From positions 1 to 64,000 of the forward strand of contig JAISHW010000108.1 of assembly GCA_031262365.1 (NCBI GenBank): a stretch of DNA of 64,000 nucleotides. Reading direction: 5' to 3'. Both the position numbers and the translations under genes were made by a program. The notes under the pieces were generated by a model. It was not told the origin of the DNA. It worked only from the letters and a program-made list of their open reading frames with translations, and made no database searches. This stretch comes from Lentimicrobiaceae bacterium (GTDB taxonomy: Bacteria; Bacteroidota; Bacteroidia; Bacteroidales; F082). Position 1 is the first letter of the stretch. Each line of letters opens with the position of its first letter. This document shows positions 28,362-37,868 of the stretch, in pieces.

Positions 28362-28535
28362 GCAACAGGGCGAAGTTGAAATTGAAAAAAATAATGCCTT
28401 TTTAGCTCAAAAACTACCGAACAAAATTCAGAGAAATTTTATGGTATTTTCCGCCCATTAACCCTATTTTTGTACGGCTATTGAAGCAACAAAAATGGCA
28501 GCATTATTGCTGATTATTGACGAATAGAATGATGA

Positions 28536-28655
28536 GGGCTTCTAAAAATCCCAATCTCTGCGTTACGCTTCTTCAACAAAATGCTCATTTACGCCAAGTA
28601 AACGCCGCTTTTGTTTCAGTCGCAAGCCTTGATATTGAAATTTTTAGAAGCCCCC
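28536..28655 (+). repeat. Dispersed 120-bp repeat, copy B
   Basis: The best-preserved copy. Its ends form a 14-bp perfect inverted repeat, GGGCTTCTAAAAAT and its complement. The inside is nearly identical to copy A and about three-quarters identical to copy C. No transposase is encoded, so it behaves like a MITE or REP-type element. Confidence 0.88.
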
Positions 28656-28783
28656 TGATAAAGATTTTAGCATTTAAATGTTATGATAGACGCTCAAATT
28701 CTTAAAAATTTTTTTAAAAATATGTAACTTGCTGATATATATGAAAAATATTTTAATATTTATGTATACATGAAAAAATAATG

Positions 28784-28865
28784 TACCTTTGCCTTTGAAA
28801 AATAAGAAAAACTTTCGTGGAACGAGAAAAATTGATAACGCTTCAAATAATCTTTTTCTTATCAA
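28784..28865 (+). promoter_or_regulatory. capD-like gene promoter and conserved structured 5' leader
   Basis: The -7 box TACCTTTG (28784-28791) is followed by a leader that matches the aldolase leader at 65 of 77 aligned bases. GAAAAA (28826-28831) can pair with TTTTTC (28853-28858), and TTGATAA (28832-28838) with TTATCAA (28859-28865), giving H-type pseudoknot order. The untranslated region totals about 108 nt before the ATG at 28906. Confidence 0.7.
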
Positions 28866-28905
28866 AAAACAAACTTTTAGACACACCAAAAAACGTTTTA
28901 CATAA

Positions 28906-30840
28906 ATGAAAAAACAAAACAAAGGACTTATTAACGCTATAAAACAGCGATTCTTCAATCGATTCTTGCCTATTTGGGCAGTATTGCTTTTTGACATTAC
29001 TTCTGTATTTTTACTGTTTTATTTTACTGTTTTATTATTACATAATTTTGGAGACGTAGAATTCGATAAGATTAAAATATTATTTTGGGCACTATTGGCT
29101 TCTACTGTCTATCTGATCTCGTTTCTTATTTTTAAACCCTATTCGGGCATCTTACGACACACAGAAATAAAAGATACTATAAAAATCTTTATGGCTACAA
29201 CCTGTAGTTTCATAATTTTATTGATAATTGTTGCCATAAATGATTTTTTATTAAAAAGCCCTGATTGGATTTTACAACTTTCGATAATTATCATCCATTA
29301 TGTTACGACACTCTCCTTTTTAACCACAAGTCGTCTTTTAATAAAAATCATTCATTATTATTTTTTAATAAAAGAAAGCGAAATCAAATGCAATACCCTC
29401 ATTTTTGGGGCTGGTTCATCTGGTTTAATTGCACTTAAAGCATTGCAACAAAACAAAAAAAATCAATTTAAAGTAGTTGCTTTTCTTGACGACAACAAAG
29501 AAAAAGTCGGTAAAAAATTCCAAGACATCCCAATCTTATTCCCTCGCGAAGCTTTAAATGAAAAATACATAAAAAAACACAAAATAGAACAAGTAATTAT
29601 TGCAATTGAAAAATTAAGCCTCACACGTAAACAAAAATTTATCGATAAAGCGTTATTGTTAGGATTGCAAATAAAAATTGTTCCTCCGATCGAAAACTGG
29701 ATTAATAATGAATTGACGGCGACACAATTACATGAAATAAAAATAGAAGACCTATTAGGTCGCGATCAAATAAAACTGAATAATGAAATCATCGCTCAAG
29801 AAATAGAAAATAGTGTCGTAATGGTAACCGGTGCCGCCGGATCGATTGGTTCGGAAATTGCCCGGCAAATAGTAGGTTATAATCCGGCAAAAGTAATTTT
29901 ACTTGATCAGGCTGAGTCGCCTTTATACGAACTCCAATTAGATTTACAAAACAAAAAAAAATACAAATTAGTTAGTGATCGAATCGTCTGCGTTGTAGCA
30001 AACATAAAAGACAAAACCAGAATGGAAGCACTATTTTGCTTATACAAACCGCAGTTGATTTATCACGCAGCAGCATACAAGCACGTTCCGCTCATGGAAA
30101 ACTATCCGTATGAAGCACTAAAAGTCAATGTTTTCGGCACAAAAACACTTGTCGACCTTTCGTTGAAATACAACGTAAAGAAATTTATTATGATTTCGAC
30201 CGATAAAGCTGTAAATCCGACAAGCGTAATGGGAGCAAGCAAACGTATTGCCGAAATCTACGCACAATCACGCAATAACGAAACAACACGCTTTATTACT
30301 ACCCGATTTGGAAACGTTTTAGGTTCAAACGGATCGGTCATTCCCATTTTTAAAAAACAAATTGCATCTGGAGGTCCTGTAACAATAACGCATAAAGACA
30401 TCACGCGATTTTTTATGACGATTCCGGAAGCCTGTAATCTTGTTCTCGAAGCCGGAACAATGGGTAAAGACAACGAAATTTTTATTTTCGACATGGGATC
30501 GCCCGTTCGAATATATGACTTAGCCGAAAAAATGATTCGACTTTCGGGATTAGAACCGAACAAAGACATTCAAATCATCGAAACAGGATTGCGTCCGGGC
30601 GAAAAACTTTATGAAGAGCTTTTGACCGAAACAGAAAAAGAAAATATGCTGCCAACATACCACCCTAAAATCATGCGCGCAAAAACCCAAAAACACGATA
30701 TAAACGCGATAAGCAACCTCTTTCTTGAGCTCCACGAAGCACTCGTTTCTTGCGACGAAACACGCATCGTAGCAAAAATGAAAGAAATTGTTTCCGAATA
30801 CATTAGCAACAACAGCTCTTTTTGCTCTTTGGATAAATAA
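28906..30840 (+). CDS. CapD/FlaA1-like membrane nucleotide-sugar 4,6-dehydratase
   Basis: A 644-residue polysaccharide-biosynthesis enzyme. About four membrane helices come first (residues 20-150), then a CoA-binding-like Rossmann segment (GAGSSG near 165), then an extended SDR domain with VTGAAGSIGSEIA near 305, HAAAYKHVPLMENYP, and STDKAVNPTSVMGASKR. In this motif Met replaces the usual catalytic Tyr, as is normal in CapD/PglF-type UDP-GlcNAc dehydratases. The product is probably a UDP-keto-deoxysugar feeding surface-glycan synthesis. Its leader is shared with the aldolase gene. Confidence 0.92.
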   Translation: MKKQNKGLINAIKQRFFNRFLPIWAVLLFDITSVFLLFYFTVLLLHNFGDVEFDKIKILFWALLASTVYLISFLIFKPYSGILRHTEIKDTIKIFMATTCSFIILLIIVAINDFLLKSPDWILQLSIIIIHYVTTLSFLTTSRLLIKIIHYYFLIKESEIKCNTLIFGAGSSGLIALKALQQNKKNQFKVVAFLDDNKEKVGKKFQDIPILFPREALNEKYIKKHKIEQVIIAIEKLSLTRKQKFIDKALLLGLQIKIVPPIENWINNELTATQLHEIKIEDLLGRDQIKLNNEIIAQEIENSVVMVTGAAGSIGSEIARQIVGYNPAKVILLDQAESPLYELQLDLQNKKKYKLVSDRIVCVVANIKDKTRMEALFCLYKPQLIYHAAAYKHVPLMENYPYEALKVNVFGTKTLVDLSLKYNVKKFIMISTDKAVNPTSVMGASKRIAEIYAQSRNNETTRFITTRFGNVLGSNGSVIPIFKKQIASGGPVTITHKDITRFFMTIPEACNLVLEAGTMGKDNEIFIFDMGSPVRIYDLAEKMIRLSGLEPNKDIQIIETGLRPGEKLYEELLTETEKENMLPTYHPKIMRAKTQKHDINAISNLFLELHEALVSCDETRIVAKMKEIVSEYISNNSSFCSLDK

Positions 30841-30844
30841 TAAA

Positions 30845-30852
30845 TACCTTTG
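30845..30852 (+). promoter_or_regulatory. -7 box of the Wzi-like gene
   Basis: TACCTTTG, 21 nt upstream of the ATG at 30874, directly after the capD-like stop codon. Confidence 0.5.
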
Positions 30853-30873
30853 ACGTAAATTAAACTCCAAAAA

Positions 30874-32496
30874 ATGCGCACAAAAAAACTCCTTCCAATC
30901 TTATTGGTACTTATTGCTTTGCCGGCTATTTCTTTTGCTCAAGAACTACTCGTTCCGCTTAACGACGACTATCAGACTGATATTCAACAAGTTGTTTACA
31001 GATCCAAATACCGATTTCATACATCAATGCGTCCTTGGATCGAATCGGACATCGCCAAAATAATTAATTTAGACAGTTTAAAAAACACGCGACGGATCGA
31101 AAAACGTTTTAATAAACGTTGGAAACAAGAAGCTTGGGACATGGTTTTCAATAAAAACTTTTTGTCGGTTCGCGGAGATGATTTTTTTATCGCTGTAAAC
31201 CCGAACATCGATTTTCAAGTTGGAAACGATAAAAGAAGCAACGAAACCATTTGGGTAAACACACGAGGCGTAGAAATAAAAGGAACAATCGGAAAAAACG
31301 TTGCTTTTTATACCAACGTCAAAGAAAACCAAGCGGTATTTCCACAATATTTAACCGATTACAGCTACGAAAACGAAATCATTCCCGGACAAGGAAAATA
31401 CAAACGATTTAAAGGTAAAGGATTCGATTTCTCCAACACAACCGCTTACATCGCTTATGCCCCTTCGCACTGGTTAAATTTGCAACTCGGTCAAGGCAAA
31501 AACTTCATCGGCGATGGCTATCGCTCGCTTATTTTGTCGGACAACGCTTTTCCGTATCCTTTTCTCAAACTTACGGCAAAAATAGGGAACGTTCAATATA
31601 CTGTTTTGTATAATCAAATGATCGACTTGCAATCGAAATTTGAAGAAAACATCGGCTACGAACGCAAATATACAACCATGCACTATTTAAGTTGGGCAAT
31701 AACAAAACGACTAAACATTAACTTTTTCGATGCCGTTGTTTGGCAAGCAAAAGACAGCACCGGACAACGCAATTTCGATTTGCAATATTTGAATCCGATC
31801 ATTTTTTTACGCCCCGTCGAATTTAGCGTCGGATCTCCCGACAACGCTTTGATGGGACTCGGTGCAAGTTATATATTTGGACAACACACGGTTGCTTACG
31901 GACAAGTAGTTTTCGATGAATTTAGATGGAAAGAAATTAAAAACCAAAACGGTTGGTACGCCAATAAGCAAGCATTTCAACTGGGTATAAAAGCATACAA
32001 CAGCTTTGGTGTGAAAAACTTGTTTTTGCAAACCGAATACAATTATGTACGCCCTTACATGTACACACATTACCAACAAAATTATGCACATTACAATGCG
32101 GCGTTGGCGCATCCGTGGGGAGCAAATTTTTGGGAAAGTGTTTCTCGAGTCAATTATCATTACAACCGTTGGTATATGCAATACCAACTAAATTTCGGTG
32201 TTTACGGAGGTGATATCGTTGCCGAAGATGGTACCGTTTTAAATTATGGAGGCGATATTTTTAAAAATTATCGCATGTATGTAAATGAGTATGGTAACAA
32301 AGTTGGGCAAGGACTTAAAACAAATATCTTGATAAACGATTTGACGCTTTCGTGGCTCGTAAACCCGATTTACAATTTGAATATTTTTGCCAATTTGACC
32401 ATTCGAAATGTAGAAAACGACCTCATCAAAGAAAATGATGTCATTTTCCGTTTCGGCATTCGAACTTCTCTGGAGCGTTATTATTACGATTTTTAG
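30874..32496 (+). CDS. Wzi/RemB-like outer-membrane beta-barrel protein
   Basis: A 540-residue outer-membrane protein with a signal peptide ending at SFAQ (residue 22) and a long run of alternating amphipathic strands rich in Tyr, Asn and Trp, ending RTSLERYYYDF with a terminal aromatic residue as in barrel proteins. The segment LGQGKNFIGDGYRSLILSDN is characteristic of the Bacteroidota group of capsule-assembly Wzi relatives, which includes Flavobacterium RemB. A role in anchoring or passing surface polysaccharide fits the position beside the CapD-like enzyme. Confidence 0.83.
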   Translation: MRTKKLLPILLVLIALPAISFAQELLVPLNDDYQTDIQQVVYRSKYRFHTSMRPWIESDIAKIINLDSLKNTRRIEKRFNKRWKQEAWDMVFNKNFLSVRGDDFFIAVNPNIDFQVGNDKRSNETIWVNTRGVEIKGTIGKNVAFYTNVKENQAVFPQYLTDYSYENEIIPGQGKYKRFKGKGFDFSNTTAYIAYAPSHWLNLQLGQGKNFIGDGYRSLILSDNAFPYPFLKLTAKIGNVQYTVLYNQMIDLQSKFEENIGYERKYTTMHYLSWAITKRLNINFFDAVVWQAKDSTGQRNFDLQYLNPIIFLRPVEFSVGSPDNALMGLGASYIFGQHTVAYGQVVFDEFRWKEIKNQNGWYANKQAFQLGIKAYNSFGVKNLFLQTEYNYVRPYMYTHYQQNYAHYNAALAHPWGANFWESVSRVNYHYNRWYMQYQLNFGVYGGDIVAEDGTVLNYGGDIFKNYRMYVNEYGNKVGQGLKTNILINDLTLSWLVNPIYNLNIFANLTIRNVENDLIKENDVIFRFGIRTSLERYYYDF

Positions 32497-32512
32497 TTCA
32501 AAAAAGGAATAC

Positions 32513-32520
32513 TACTTTTG
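32513..32520 (+). promoter_or_regulatory. panC -7 promoter box
   Basis: TACTTTTG, 29 nt upstream of the panC ATG. Confidence 0.5.
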
Positions 32521-32549
32521 TCAATCGAAAAATTAAAGCCATTCTAAAA

Positions 32550-33392
32550 ATGCACGTATTTAAACGCATCGCCATTTTGCAAGATTTTTTAGAAACAAAA
32601 AGAAAGCAAAAATGCACAATTGGTTTCGTGCCTACGATGGGCGCACTACACGAAGGACATTTAGCACTCATGCGCCGTGCAAAATCCGAAAACGACATTT
32701 TAGTTGTCAGTATTTTTGTCAATCCGATACAATTCAACAATCCCGACGACTTACTGCGGTATCCACGCACTATCGAAAACGATTCGAAACTACTCGAAAC
32801 CGTTTTGTGTGATGCCGTTTTCGTGCCATCGGTCGAAGAAATATACCCGGTACCCGAAACAACAATTTACAACTTTGGCGCAATTGAACAGGTGATGGAA
32901 GGTGCTTTCCGCAAAGGTCATTTCAATGGTGTAGCTATTGTTGTACGGAAACTTTTCGAAATTGTAAAACCTAACAAAGCATACTTTGGCGAAAAAGATT
33001 TTCAACAACGCGCCATCATTCAAAAAATGGTCGAAAATTATGCCATTCCAACCGAAATTATTTCCTGCGAAATTGTCCGCGAACCGGACGGATTAGCCAT
33101 GAGTTCGCGTAATATGCGTTTGAATGAAACCGAGAGAACAATAGCTCCACAAATTTTTAAAACGCTAAAAAAAGCTGTTTTGAAAAAACAAGAACTTTCG
33201 CCCGAATTGATGCGTGAATATGTCGAAAAACAATTTAAAAAAATCGATGCTTTCAATGTGGAATATGTTGAAATTGCTGACGAAAAACACCTTCAACCAA
33301 TTAAAACTTGGCACGAAACAAAACACGCACGTATTTTTGTTGCTTTACAATTGGGCAACGTGCGCTTAATAGACAACATAAGAATATTTTAG
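32550..33392 (+). CDS. panC: Pantoate--beta-alanine ligase
   Basis: Last step of pantothenate synthesis: ATP-dependent joining of pantoate and beta-alanine. The 280-residue protein has the HIGH-type nucleotidyl-transferase motif [15 protein letters not shown] near residue 30, the pantoate-binding [12 protein letters not shown]-like FGEKDFQQ, and SSRN (MSSRNMRL) with the KMSKS-like position. It is followed directly by panD, which makes its beta-alanine substrate, so the two form a pathway pair. Confidence 0.96.
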   Translation: MHVFKRIAILQDFLETKRKQKCTIGFVPTMGALHEGHLALMRRAKSENDILVVSIFVNPIQFNNPDDLLRYPRTIENDSKLLETVLCDAVFVPSVEEIYPVPETTIYNFGAIEQVMEGAFRKGHFNGVAIVVRKLFEIVKPNKAYFGEKDFQQRAIIQKMVENYAIPTEIISCEIVREPDGLAMSSRNMRLNETERTIAPQIFKTLKKAVLKKQELSPELMREYVEKQFKKIDAFNVEYVEIADEKHLQPIKTWHETKHARIFVALQLGNVRLIDNIRIF

Positions 33393-33400
33393 TACTTTTG
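33393..33400 (+). promoter_or_regulatory. panD -7 promoter box
   Basis: TACTTTTG directly after the panC stop codon and 41 nt upstream of the panD ATG, suggesting that panD and the genes behind it also have their own promoter. Confidence 0.5.
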
Positions 33401-33441
33401 TCGCCCAATTAGTTGAGAGATTTCAAATCGGATACATGAAG

Positions 33442-33792
33442 ATGCACATCGACATCCTAAAATCAAAAATCCATCGGGCAACAATTACCGAAGCCGATTT
33501 AAACTACATAGGAAGCATTACTATCGACGAAGATTTGATGGATGCTGTAAATCTTATCGAAGGCGAACGTGTTCATATTTACGATATTAACAACGGCGAA
33601 CGGTTCAACACTTACATCATCAAAGGTAAACGTGGAAGTTGCGTCATTGCTATCAATGGTGCGGCAGCGCGTAAAGTTGCGGTAGGCGATAAAATAATTA
33701 TTGTATCCTATGCTTCTATGGATTTCGAAGACGCAAAACAATTCAAACCATCTATTATTTTTCCTGACGACAATAATAAAATTGCGCAATAA
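33442..33792 (+). CDS. panD: Aspartate 1-decarboxylase proenzyme
   Basis: A pyruvoyl enzyme that makes beta-alanine from aspartate. The ATG at 33442 places the self-cleavage site at Gly24-Ser25 in [11 protein letters not shown], exactly as in E. coli PanD, so it was chosen over the ATG two codons earlier. Other family residues are visible: KIHRATIT (with the essential Lys9) and [19 protein letters not shown] near the C-terminus. Its stop is immediately followed by the TTG start of the flippase-like gene. Confidence 0.97.
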   Translation: MHIDILKSKIHRATITEADLNYIGSITIDEDLMDAVNLIEGERVHIYDINNGERFNTYIIKGKRGSCVIAINGAAARKVAVGDKIIIVSYASMDFEDAKQFKPSIIFPDDNNKIAQ

Positions 33793-34824
33793 TTGAAAAA
33801 GAGGACGTTAAACATCTTAAAAAATCTTTTCTTTCTGTTGCTGGGAGTCGCCCTTCTTTGGATTAGCTTTCGAAATATCGAACTTCAAAAACTTTGGGAA
33901 GGCATTAAAAATGCCAACTACATTTGGATTCTTGTTGCAATTGCTTGTGCAATTATTTCACACTGTTTCAGAGCATTGCGATGGAATTTGCTTATCAACG
34001 CACTCGATTATAAAACACGTTTCTCAACAACATTTTATGCTGTCATGATCGGTTACATGGCAAATTTAGTTGTTCCTCGAATGGGCGAAATCGCACGTTG
34101 TGGCGTGCTGACAAAAAAAGAAAAAATTCCATTCAACGCTCTTTTAGGAACGGTTATATCCGAGCGGCTATTCGATTTGGTCGTATTAATTCTTTTATTG
34201 GTAACCGTCATTCTCGTACAATGGCAACTTTTGGGCGATTTAGTCGTCTCGTGGTTCAATCCGCTGATTGAATCAACCACAACAAAATCTGTTTCATTAT
34301 TTATCGGACTGTTTGTCGTTTTTTGTTTGTTTATTGTAACATTTTGGATCTTTTATCGAAAAAAAATTAAACAAACAACTGTTTATCAAAAAGTTATATC
34401 CTTACTTTTAGGTTTGGTCGATGGCATGAAAACAATCAAAACCATGCATCGGAAAGGACTTTTTCTTTTTTATACGCTGATGATTTGGGTGTTTTATGTG
34501 TTGATGATATGGCTGCCTTTTTACATGTTGCCAGAAACAAGTCATCTTGATTTGGCTGCCGGAATCACATTTTTAGCAATCGGAAGTTTAGGAATTGTGG
34601 CTCCTGTTCCGGGCGGAATAGGTGCCTATCATTTTATCGGAAAAACACTTTTACATGGATTTTACCACATAAGTGAACTCGGAGCCGTTTCTTTTGTTAC
34701 AATTACACATGCGGCACAAACATTCATGCAGATTGTCGTCGGCGGACTATCTTATTTTTTACTATTTTTCGTCGATAAAAAACCACCGCTAAATGGAAAC
34801 ACAACTACAAATTCTGAAAGATAA
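33793..34824 (+). CDS. LPG-synthase-TM/flippase-like membrane protein (UPF0104)
   Basis: A 343-residue protein with about eight membrane helices and the UPF0104 signatures [27 protein letters not shown] with ERLFDL, and [15 protein letters not shown]. The family includes the membrane domain of MprF and presumed lipid or glycan flippases. The start is TTG at 33793, adjoining the panD stop. It overlaps the heptose adenylyltransferase gene by 32 nt, hinting at a link with lipopolysaccharide rather than with pantothenate. Confidence 0.82.
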   Translation: MKKRTLNILKNLFFLLLGVALLWISFRNIELQKLWEGIKNANYIWILVAIACAIISHCFRALRWNLLINALDYKTRFSTTFYAVMIGYMANLVVPRMGEIARCGVLTKKEKIPFNALLGTVISERLFDLVVLILLLVTVILVQWQLLGDLVVSWFNPLIESTTTKSVSLFIGLFVVFCLFIVTFWIFYRKKIKQTTVYQKVISLLLGLVDGMKTIKTMHRKGLFLFYTLMIWVFYVLMIWLPFYMLPETSHLDLAAGITFLAIGSLGIVAPVPGGIGAYHFIGKTLLHGFYHISELGAVSFVTITHAAQTFMQIVVGGLSYFLLFFVDKKPPLNGNTTTNSER

Positions 34825-35284
34825 AATCATTTCGCCTGATAAATTAGCCTCGCTATTAGCTGTTTTGCGTTTTCGCAACAAAAAAATCGTGTTCACAAAC
34901 GGATGTTTCGACATTTTGCATCGCGGACATATCGAATATTTGTCGAAAGCCGCCGATTTAGGTCATGTATTGTTTGTTGGCTTAAACACCGATCATTCTA
35001 TTCGGCGTATTAAAGGCGATTCGCGACCGGTAAACGACGAACAATCACGTGCTATCGTGTTGGCAGCTTTACATTTTGTCGATTACATCGTGCTTTTCGA
35101 TGAAGATACACCTTACGAGTTAATCAAAACAATTCAGCCGAATGTGTTAGTAAAAGGAAAAGATTACGAAGCAAAAGCCATTGTCGGCTACGATATTGTA
35201 ATACAAAACGGCGGAACAGTCGAAACAATCGACCTTGTAGAAGGTTTTTCGACAACAACAATTATCAAAAAAATCAACCAATAA
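34793..35284 (+). CDS. rfaE2: D-glycero-beta-D-manno-heptose 1-phosphate adenylyltransferase
   Basis: A 163-residue stand-alone version of the C-terminal domain of HldE. It transfers AMP to heptose-1-phosphate to give ADP-heptose for lipopolysaccharide core. Motifs: [17 protein letters not shown] (HxGH nucleotidyl-transferase site), [23 protein letters not shown] and a closing [12 protein letters not shown]. In Bacteroidota the kinase part is usually a separate gene, and it is not in this window. Confidence 0.95.
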   Translation: METQLQILKDKIISPDKLASLLAVLRFRNKKIVFTNGCFDILHRGHIEYLSKAADLGHVLFVGLNTDHSIRRIKGDSRPVNDEQSRAIVLAALHFVDYIVLFDEDTPYELIKTIQPNVLVKGKDYEAKAIVGYDIVIQNGGTVETIDLVEGFSTTTIIKKINQ

Positions 35285-35299
35285 ATCACGCTATTTATA

Positions 35300-35327
35300 A
35301 AAATCTCAGAAACCATTTTTGAGTTTT
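35300..35327 (+). terminator. Possible terminator after rfaE2
   Basis: AAAATCTCA and TTGAGTTTT can form an imperfect stem of about eight pairs with a short loop and T-rich end. Weak. Confidence 0.35.
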
Positions 35328-35426
35328 ATCACAATAATTCATGCTTTTGAAAGCCTTTTTAATGCAATTTTATACTTGAATTCGCCTGCAAAGAAAATCG
35401 ATTGACAAACCCTTACAAATTCAAAG

Positions 35427-35434
35427 TATCTTTG
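35427..35434 (+). promoter_or_regulatory. hydG -7 promoter box
   Basis: TATCTTTG, a perfect TAnnTTTG, 19 nt upstream of the GTG start, with TTG at 35402-35404 as a possible -33 element. Confidence 0.55.
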
Positions 35435-35453
35435 CGCGTAAAAATAAGAAGTT

Positions 35454-36881
35454 GTGAAGTTTTATCCAGAAAAATACCGTATCCCAGACGTATCGATGCA
35501 ACCATTTATCGATGACAACGAAATTTGGGATTCTATCAACAAAGCCGAAGTAACAAAAGAAAAAGTAGAGCAGATTATCGAAAAATCGCTCAACAAAAAC
35601 CGACTGAGCTTGTCCGAAGTAGCCGTTTTAGTTCAGGCATCTGATCCCGAACTCGTTGAATTAATCAAACAAGGTGCTCGCACACTCAAAGAACGCATTT
35701 ACGGCAAACGCATCGTGCTTTTTGCTCCTTTATATGTTGGAAATTATTGTTCAAACAATTGCCAATACTGCGGTTTTCGTACTTCGAACAAAGACATGAT
35801 TCGGAAAACGCTTACAAAAGATGAGCTGATAAAAAATGTCGAAGCACTTGAAGATAGCGGTCAAAAACGTTTGATTCTGGTTTATGGCGAACACCGAAAT
35901 TATTCGCCCGAATTTATTGCCGATACGGTTCGAACGGTTTATGACGTAAAAAAAGGTCATGGCGAAATTCGCCGTGTCAACATCAATGCTGCTCCACTAA
36001 CAATAGACGGCTTTCGCATCGTTCACGAAGCCGGAATCGGCACCTATCAGATTTTCAACGAAACATATCATAACGAAACGTATAAAAAAGTACATCCATC
36101 GGGCAAAAAATCCGATTTCGAATGGCGTTTAACTTCGCTCGACAGAGCAATGGAAGGAGGAATCGACGATTTAGGCATCGGCGTACTTTTCGGACTTTAC
36201 GATTGGCGTTTCGAAGTGTTAGGTTTATTGCGACATGTAAACCATTTCGAAGCGTGTTACAATATCGGACCACACACGATTTCATTTCCCCGAATCAAAG
36301 ATTATTCGGAAGGAAAAATCGACACTTCTTACTTTGTTTCCGACGAAGATTTTACACGCTTGGTTGCCATTTTGCGTTTAGCTGTCCCTTATACCGGCTT
36401 GATTCTTACGGCGCGCGAACCGGATGCGATTCGTAAAGAAGTGCTTTCGTTCGGTGTTTCGCAAATCGATGCCGGCACCAAACTCGAAATTGGCGCATAC
36501 GCCGACGATTTGGAAAAAGAAACACAAAACCTCAACAAAGAACAATTTAAAATCAACGACGACAGAACATTAAGTGCTGTTATCGACGAACTTCTCGATG
36601 GCGATTATTTGCCTTCATTCTGTACGGCTTGCTACCGAAAAGGACGCACCGGCGAGCATTTCATGGAATTTAGTGTTCCGGGATTTATCAAACGATTCTG
36701 TACACCAAACGCGCTTTTGACATTGGCTGAGTACATCGTTGATTATGCAAAACCGAAAACAGCTGAAAAAGGATGGCGTTTGATCGAAAAAAATCTGAAC
36801 CAAATAGATGATTCATTTGTCGATGAAGTAAAAGAACGACTCGAACGCATCAAAAAAGGCGAACACGATTTGTATTTTTAA
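35454..36881 (+). CDS. hydG: [FeFe]-hydrogenase maturation radical-SAM enzyme HydG
   Basis: A tyrosine lyase that makes the CO and CN ligands of the hydrogenase H-cluster. The 475-residue protein has the radical-SAM cluster motif Cys99-x3-Cys103-x2-Cys106 (CSNNCQYC) and the HydG-specific second cluster Cys390-x2-Cys393-x22-Cys416 (CTACYR ... FC). That second motif separates it from ThiH and the other Tyr lyases. The GTG start was chosen by its spacing to the -7 box. HydE, HydF and a hydrogenase are absent from the window. It is followed by the cation efflux gene after 18 nt. Confidence 0.95.
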   Translation: MKFYPEKYRIPDVSMQPFIDDNEIWDSINKAEVTKEKVEQIIEKSLNKNRLSLSEVAVLVQASDPELVELIKQGARTLKERIYGKRIVLFAPLYVGNYCSNNCQYCGFRTSNKDMIRKTLTKDELIKNVEALEDSGQKRLILVYGEHRNYSPEFIADTVRTVYDVKKGHGEIRRVNINAAPLTIDGFRIVHEAGIGTYQIFNETYHNETYKKVHPSGKKSDFEWRLTSLDRAMEGGIDDLGIGVLFGLYDWRFEVLGLLRHVNHFEACYNIGPHTISFPRIKDYSEGKIDTSYFVSDEDFTRLVAILRLAVPYTGLILTAREPDAIRKEVLSFGVSQIDAGTKLEIGAYADDLEKETQNLNKEQFKINDDRTLSAVIDELLDGDYLPSFCTACYRKGRTGEHFMEFSVPGFIKRFCTPNALLTLAEYIVDYAKPKTAEKGWRLIEKNLNQIDDSFVDEVKERLERIKKGEHDLYF

Positions 36882-36899
36882 AACGTAAAAACAAGAAAA

Positions 36900-37835
36900 A
36901 TGCAAAGAAAAAACCGAGAAAAACAAATCATTCGAGCCTCTTGGATAGGAATTATCGGAAATACGTTTTTATCGGTTATCAAAATCGTAGTCGGTTTTAT
37001 TTCGGGAAGCATGGCTTTGGTCGCCGATGGTGTTGATTCGGCAAGCGACATTCTTACGTCGTTGATTACTTTGATAACAGCCCGAATTATATCGAAACCT
37101 CCGACCGAAAAACATCCGTATGGCTATGACAAAGCCGATACCATTGCTTCAAATATTGTGGCTTTTGTAGTACTTTTTGCAGGTTTACAATTAGCCACTT
37201 CAACAATAGGAAATCTGCTCGAAGGTAAAATTAGCAAAATGCCATCGATGCTTGCCATTATTGTGGTTGTAATATCAATTGTGGGAAAATTGTTTTTAGC
37301 TTTATTCCTTTCGAAAACAGGAAAACGAATTGATAGTCCCATGCTTCGCGCTAATGGCAAAAATATGGCAAGCGATGTTATTATTTCGAGCTCTGTTTTA
37401 GTAGGCTTGGTATTTACGCATTTGTTCAAAATGCCTATATTAGATTCTATTACAGCATTATGCGTAAGTATTTGGATTATGATTGTTGCTTTGCGCATCA
37501 TTATTCAATCGAGCAAAGAGCTTCTCGATGGTGTTGATGATGCTGCCATTTACGAAAAAATCGATCAAGCCGTTAAAGCTGTTCCCGAAGCACACAATCC
37601 GCATCGGATTCGCGCCCGTAAAATGGCACAGTATTACATGATTGTACTTGATATCGAAGTTGATGGCAACAAAACCATGAACGAAGCCCATGTAATTGCA
37701 CATCAGGTAGAAGATGAGATTCGAAAACAAATTGATAACGTGTATGATATCTTAGTACATGTCGAGCCTTTAGATTCGGATCGAACGAACGAAGTTTTTG
37801 GTGTTTGTTGTAAAAGTTATAAAAACAATCTGTAA
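36900..37835 (+). CDS. Cation diffusion facilitator (FieF/CzcD-like)
   Basis: A 311-residue inner-membrane proton antiporter exporting Zn, Fe, Co or similar divalent cations. Six membrane helices are followed by a cytoplasmic ferredoxin-like domain (from about residue 210). Metal-site residues are visible in ALVADGVDSASDIL (helix II, DxxxD) and the helix V ASDVIISSSVLVG. EAHVIAHQVEDEIR and ILVHVEPL lie in the cytoplasmic domain. It lies 18 nt behind hydG and is probably cotranscribed. Confidence 0.93.
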   Translation: MQRKNREKQIIRASWIGIIGNTFLSVIKIVVGFISGSMALVADGVDSASDILTSLITLITARIISKPPTEKHPYGYDKADTIASNIVAFVVLFAGLQLATSTIGNLLEGKISKMPSMLAIIVVVISIVGKLFLALFLSKTGKRIDSPMLRANGKNMASDVIISSSVLVGLVFTHLFKMPILDSITALCVSIWIMIVALRIIIQSSKELLDGVDDAAIYEKIDQAVKAVPEAHNPHRIRARKMAQYYMIVLDIEVDGNKTMNEAHVIAHQVEDEIRKQIDNVYDILVHVEPLDSDRTNEVFGVCCKSYKNNL

Positions 37836-37868
37836 CCGATTACAAAGAAAAATTGAAATCTTTTCTTA

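Larger units (their letters stand above)
28362..28905. other. Gene-free stretch between exosortase and capD-like genes
   Basis: It holds nothing recognisable up to 28535, then repeat copy B (28536-28655), a very A+T-rich segment, the -7 box at 28784, and the conserved leader continuing to about 28865. The frame across the repeat (about 60 codons) is considered spurious. Confidence 0.6.

Noticed and set aside
28517-28705. Short open frame across repeat copy B, with a near copy in repeat C (41458-41676) reading QNAHLRQVN...FVSVASL
   Set aside because: The similarity is that of the DNA repeat; the frames start and stop at random outside it, so they are not genes.
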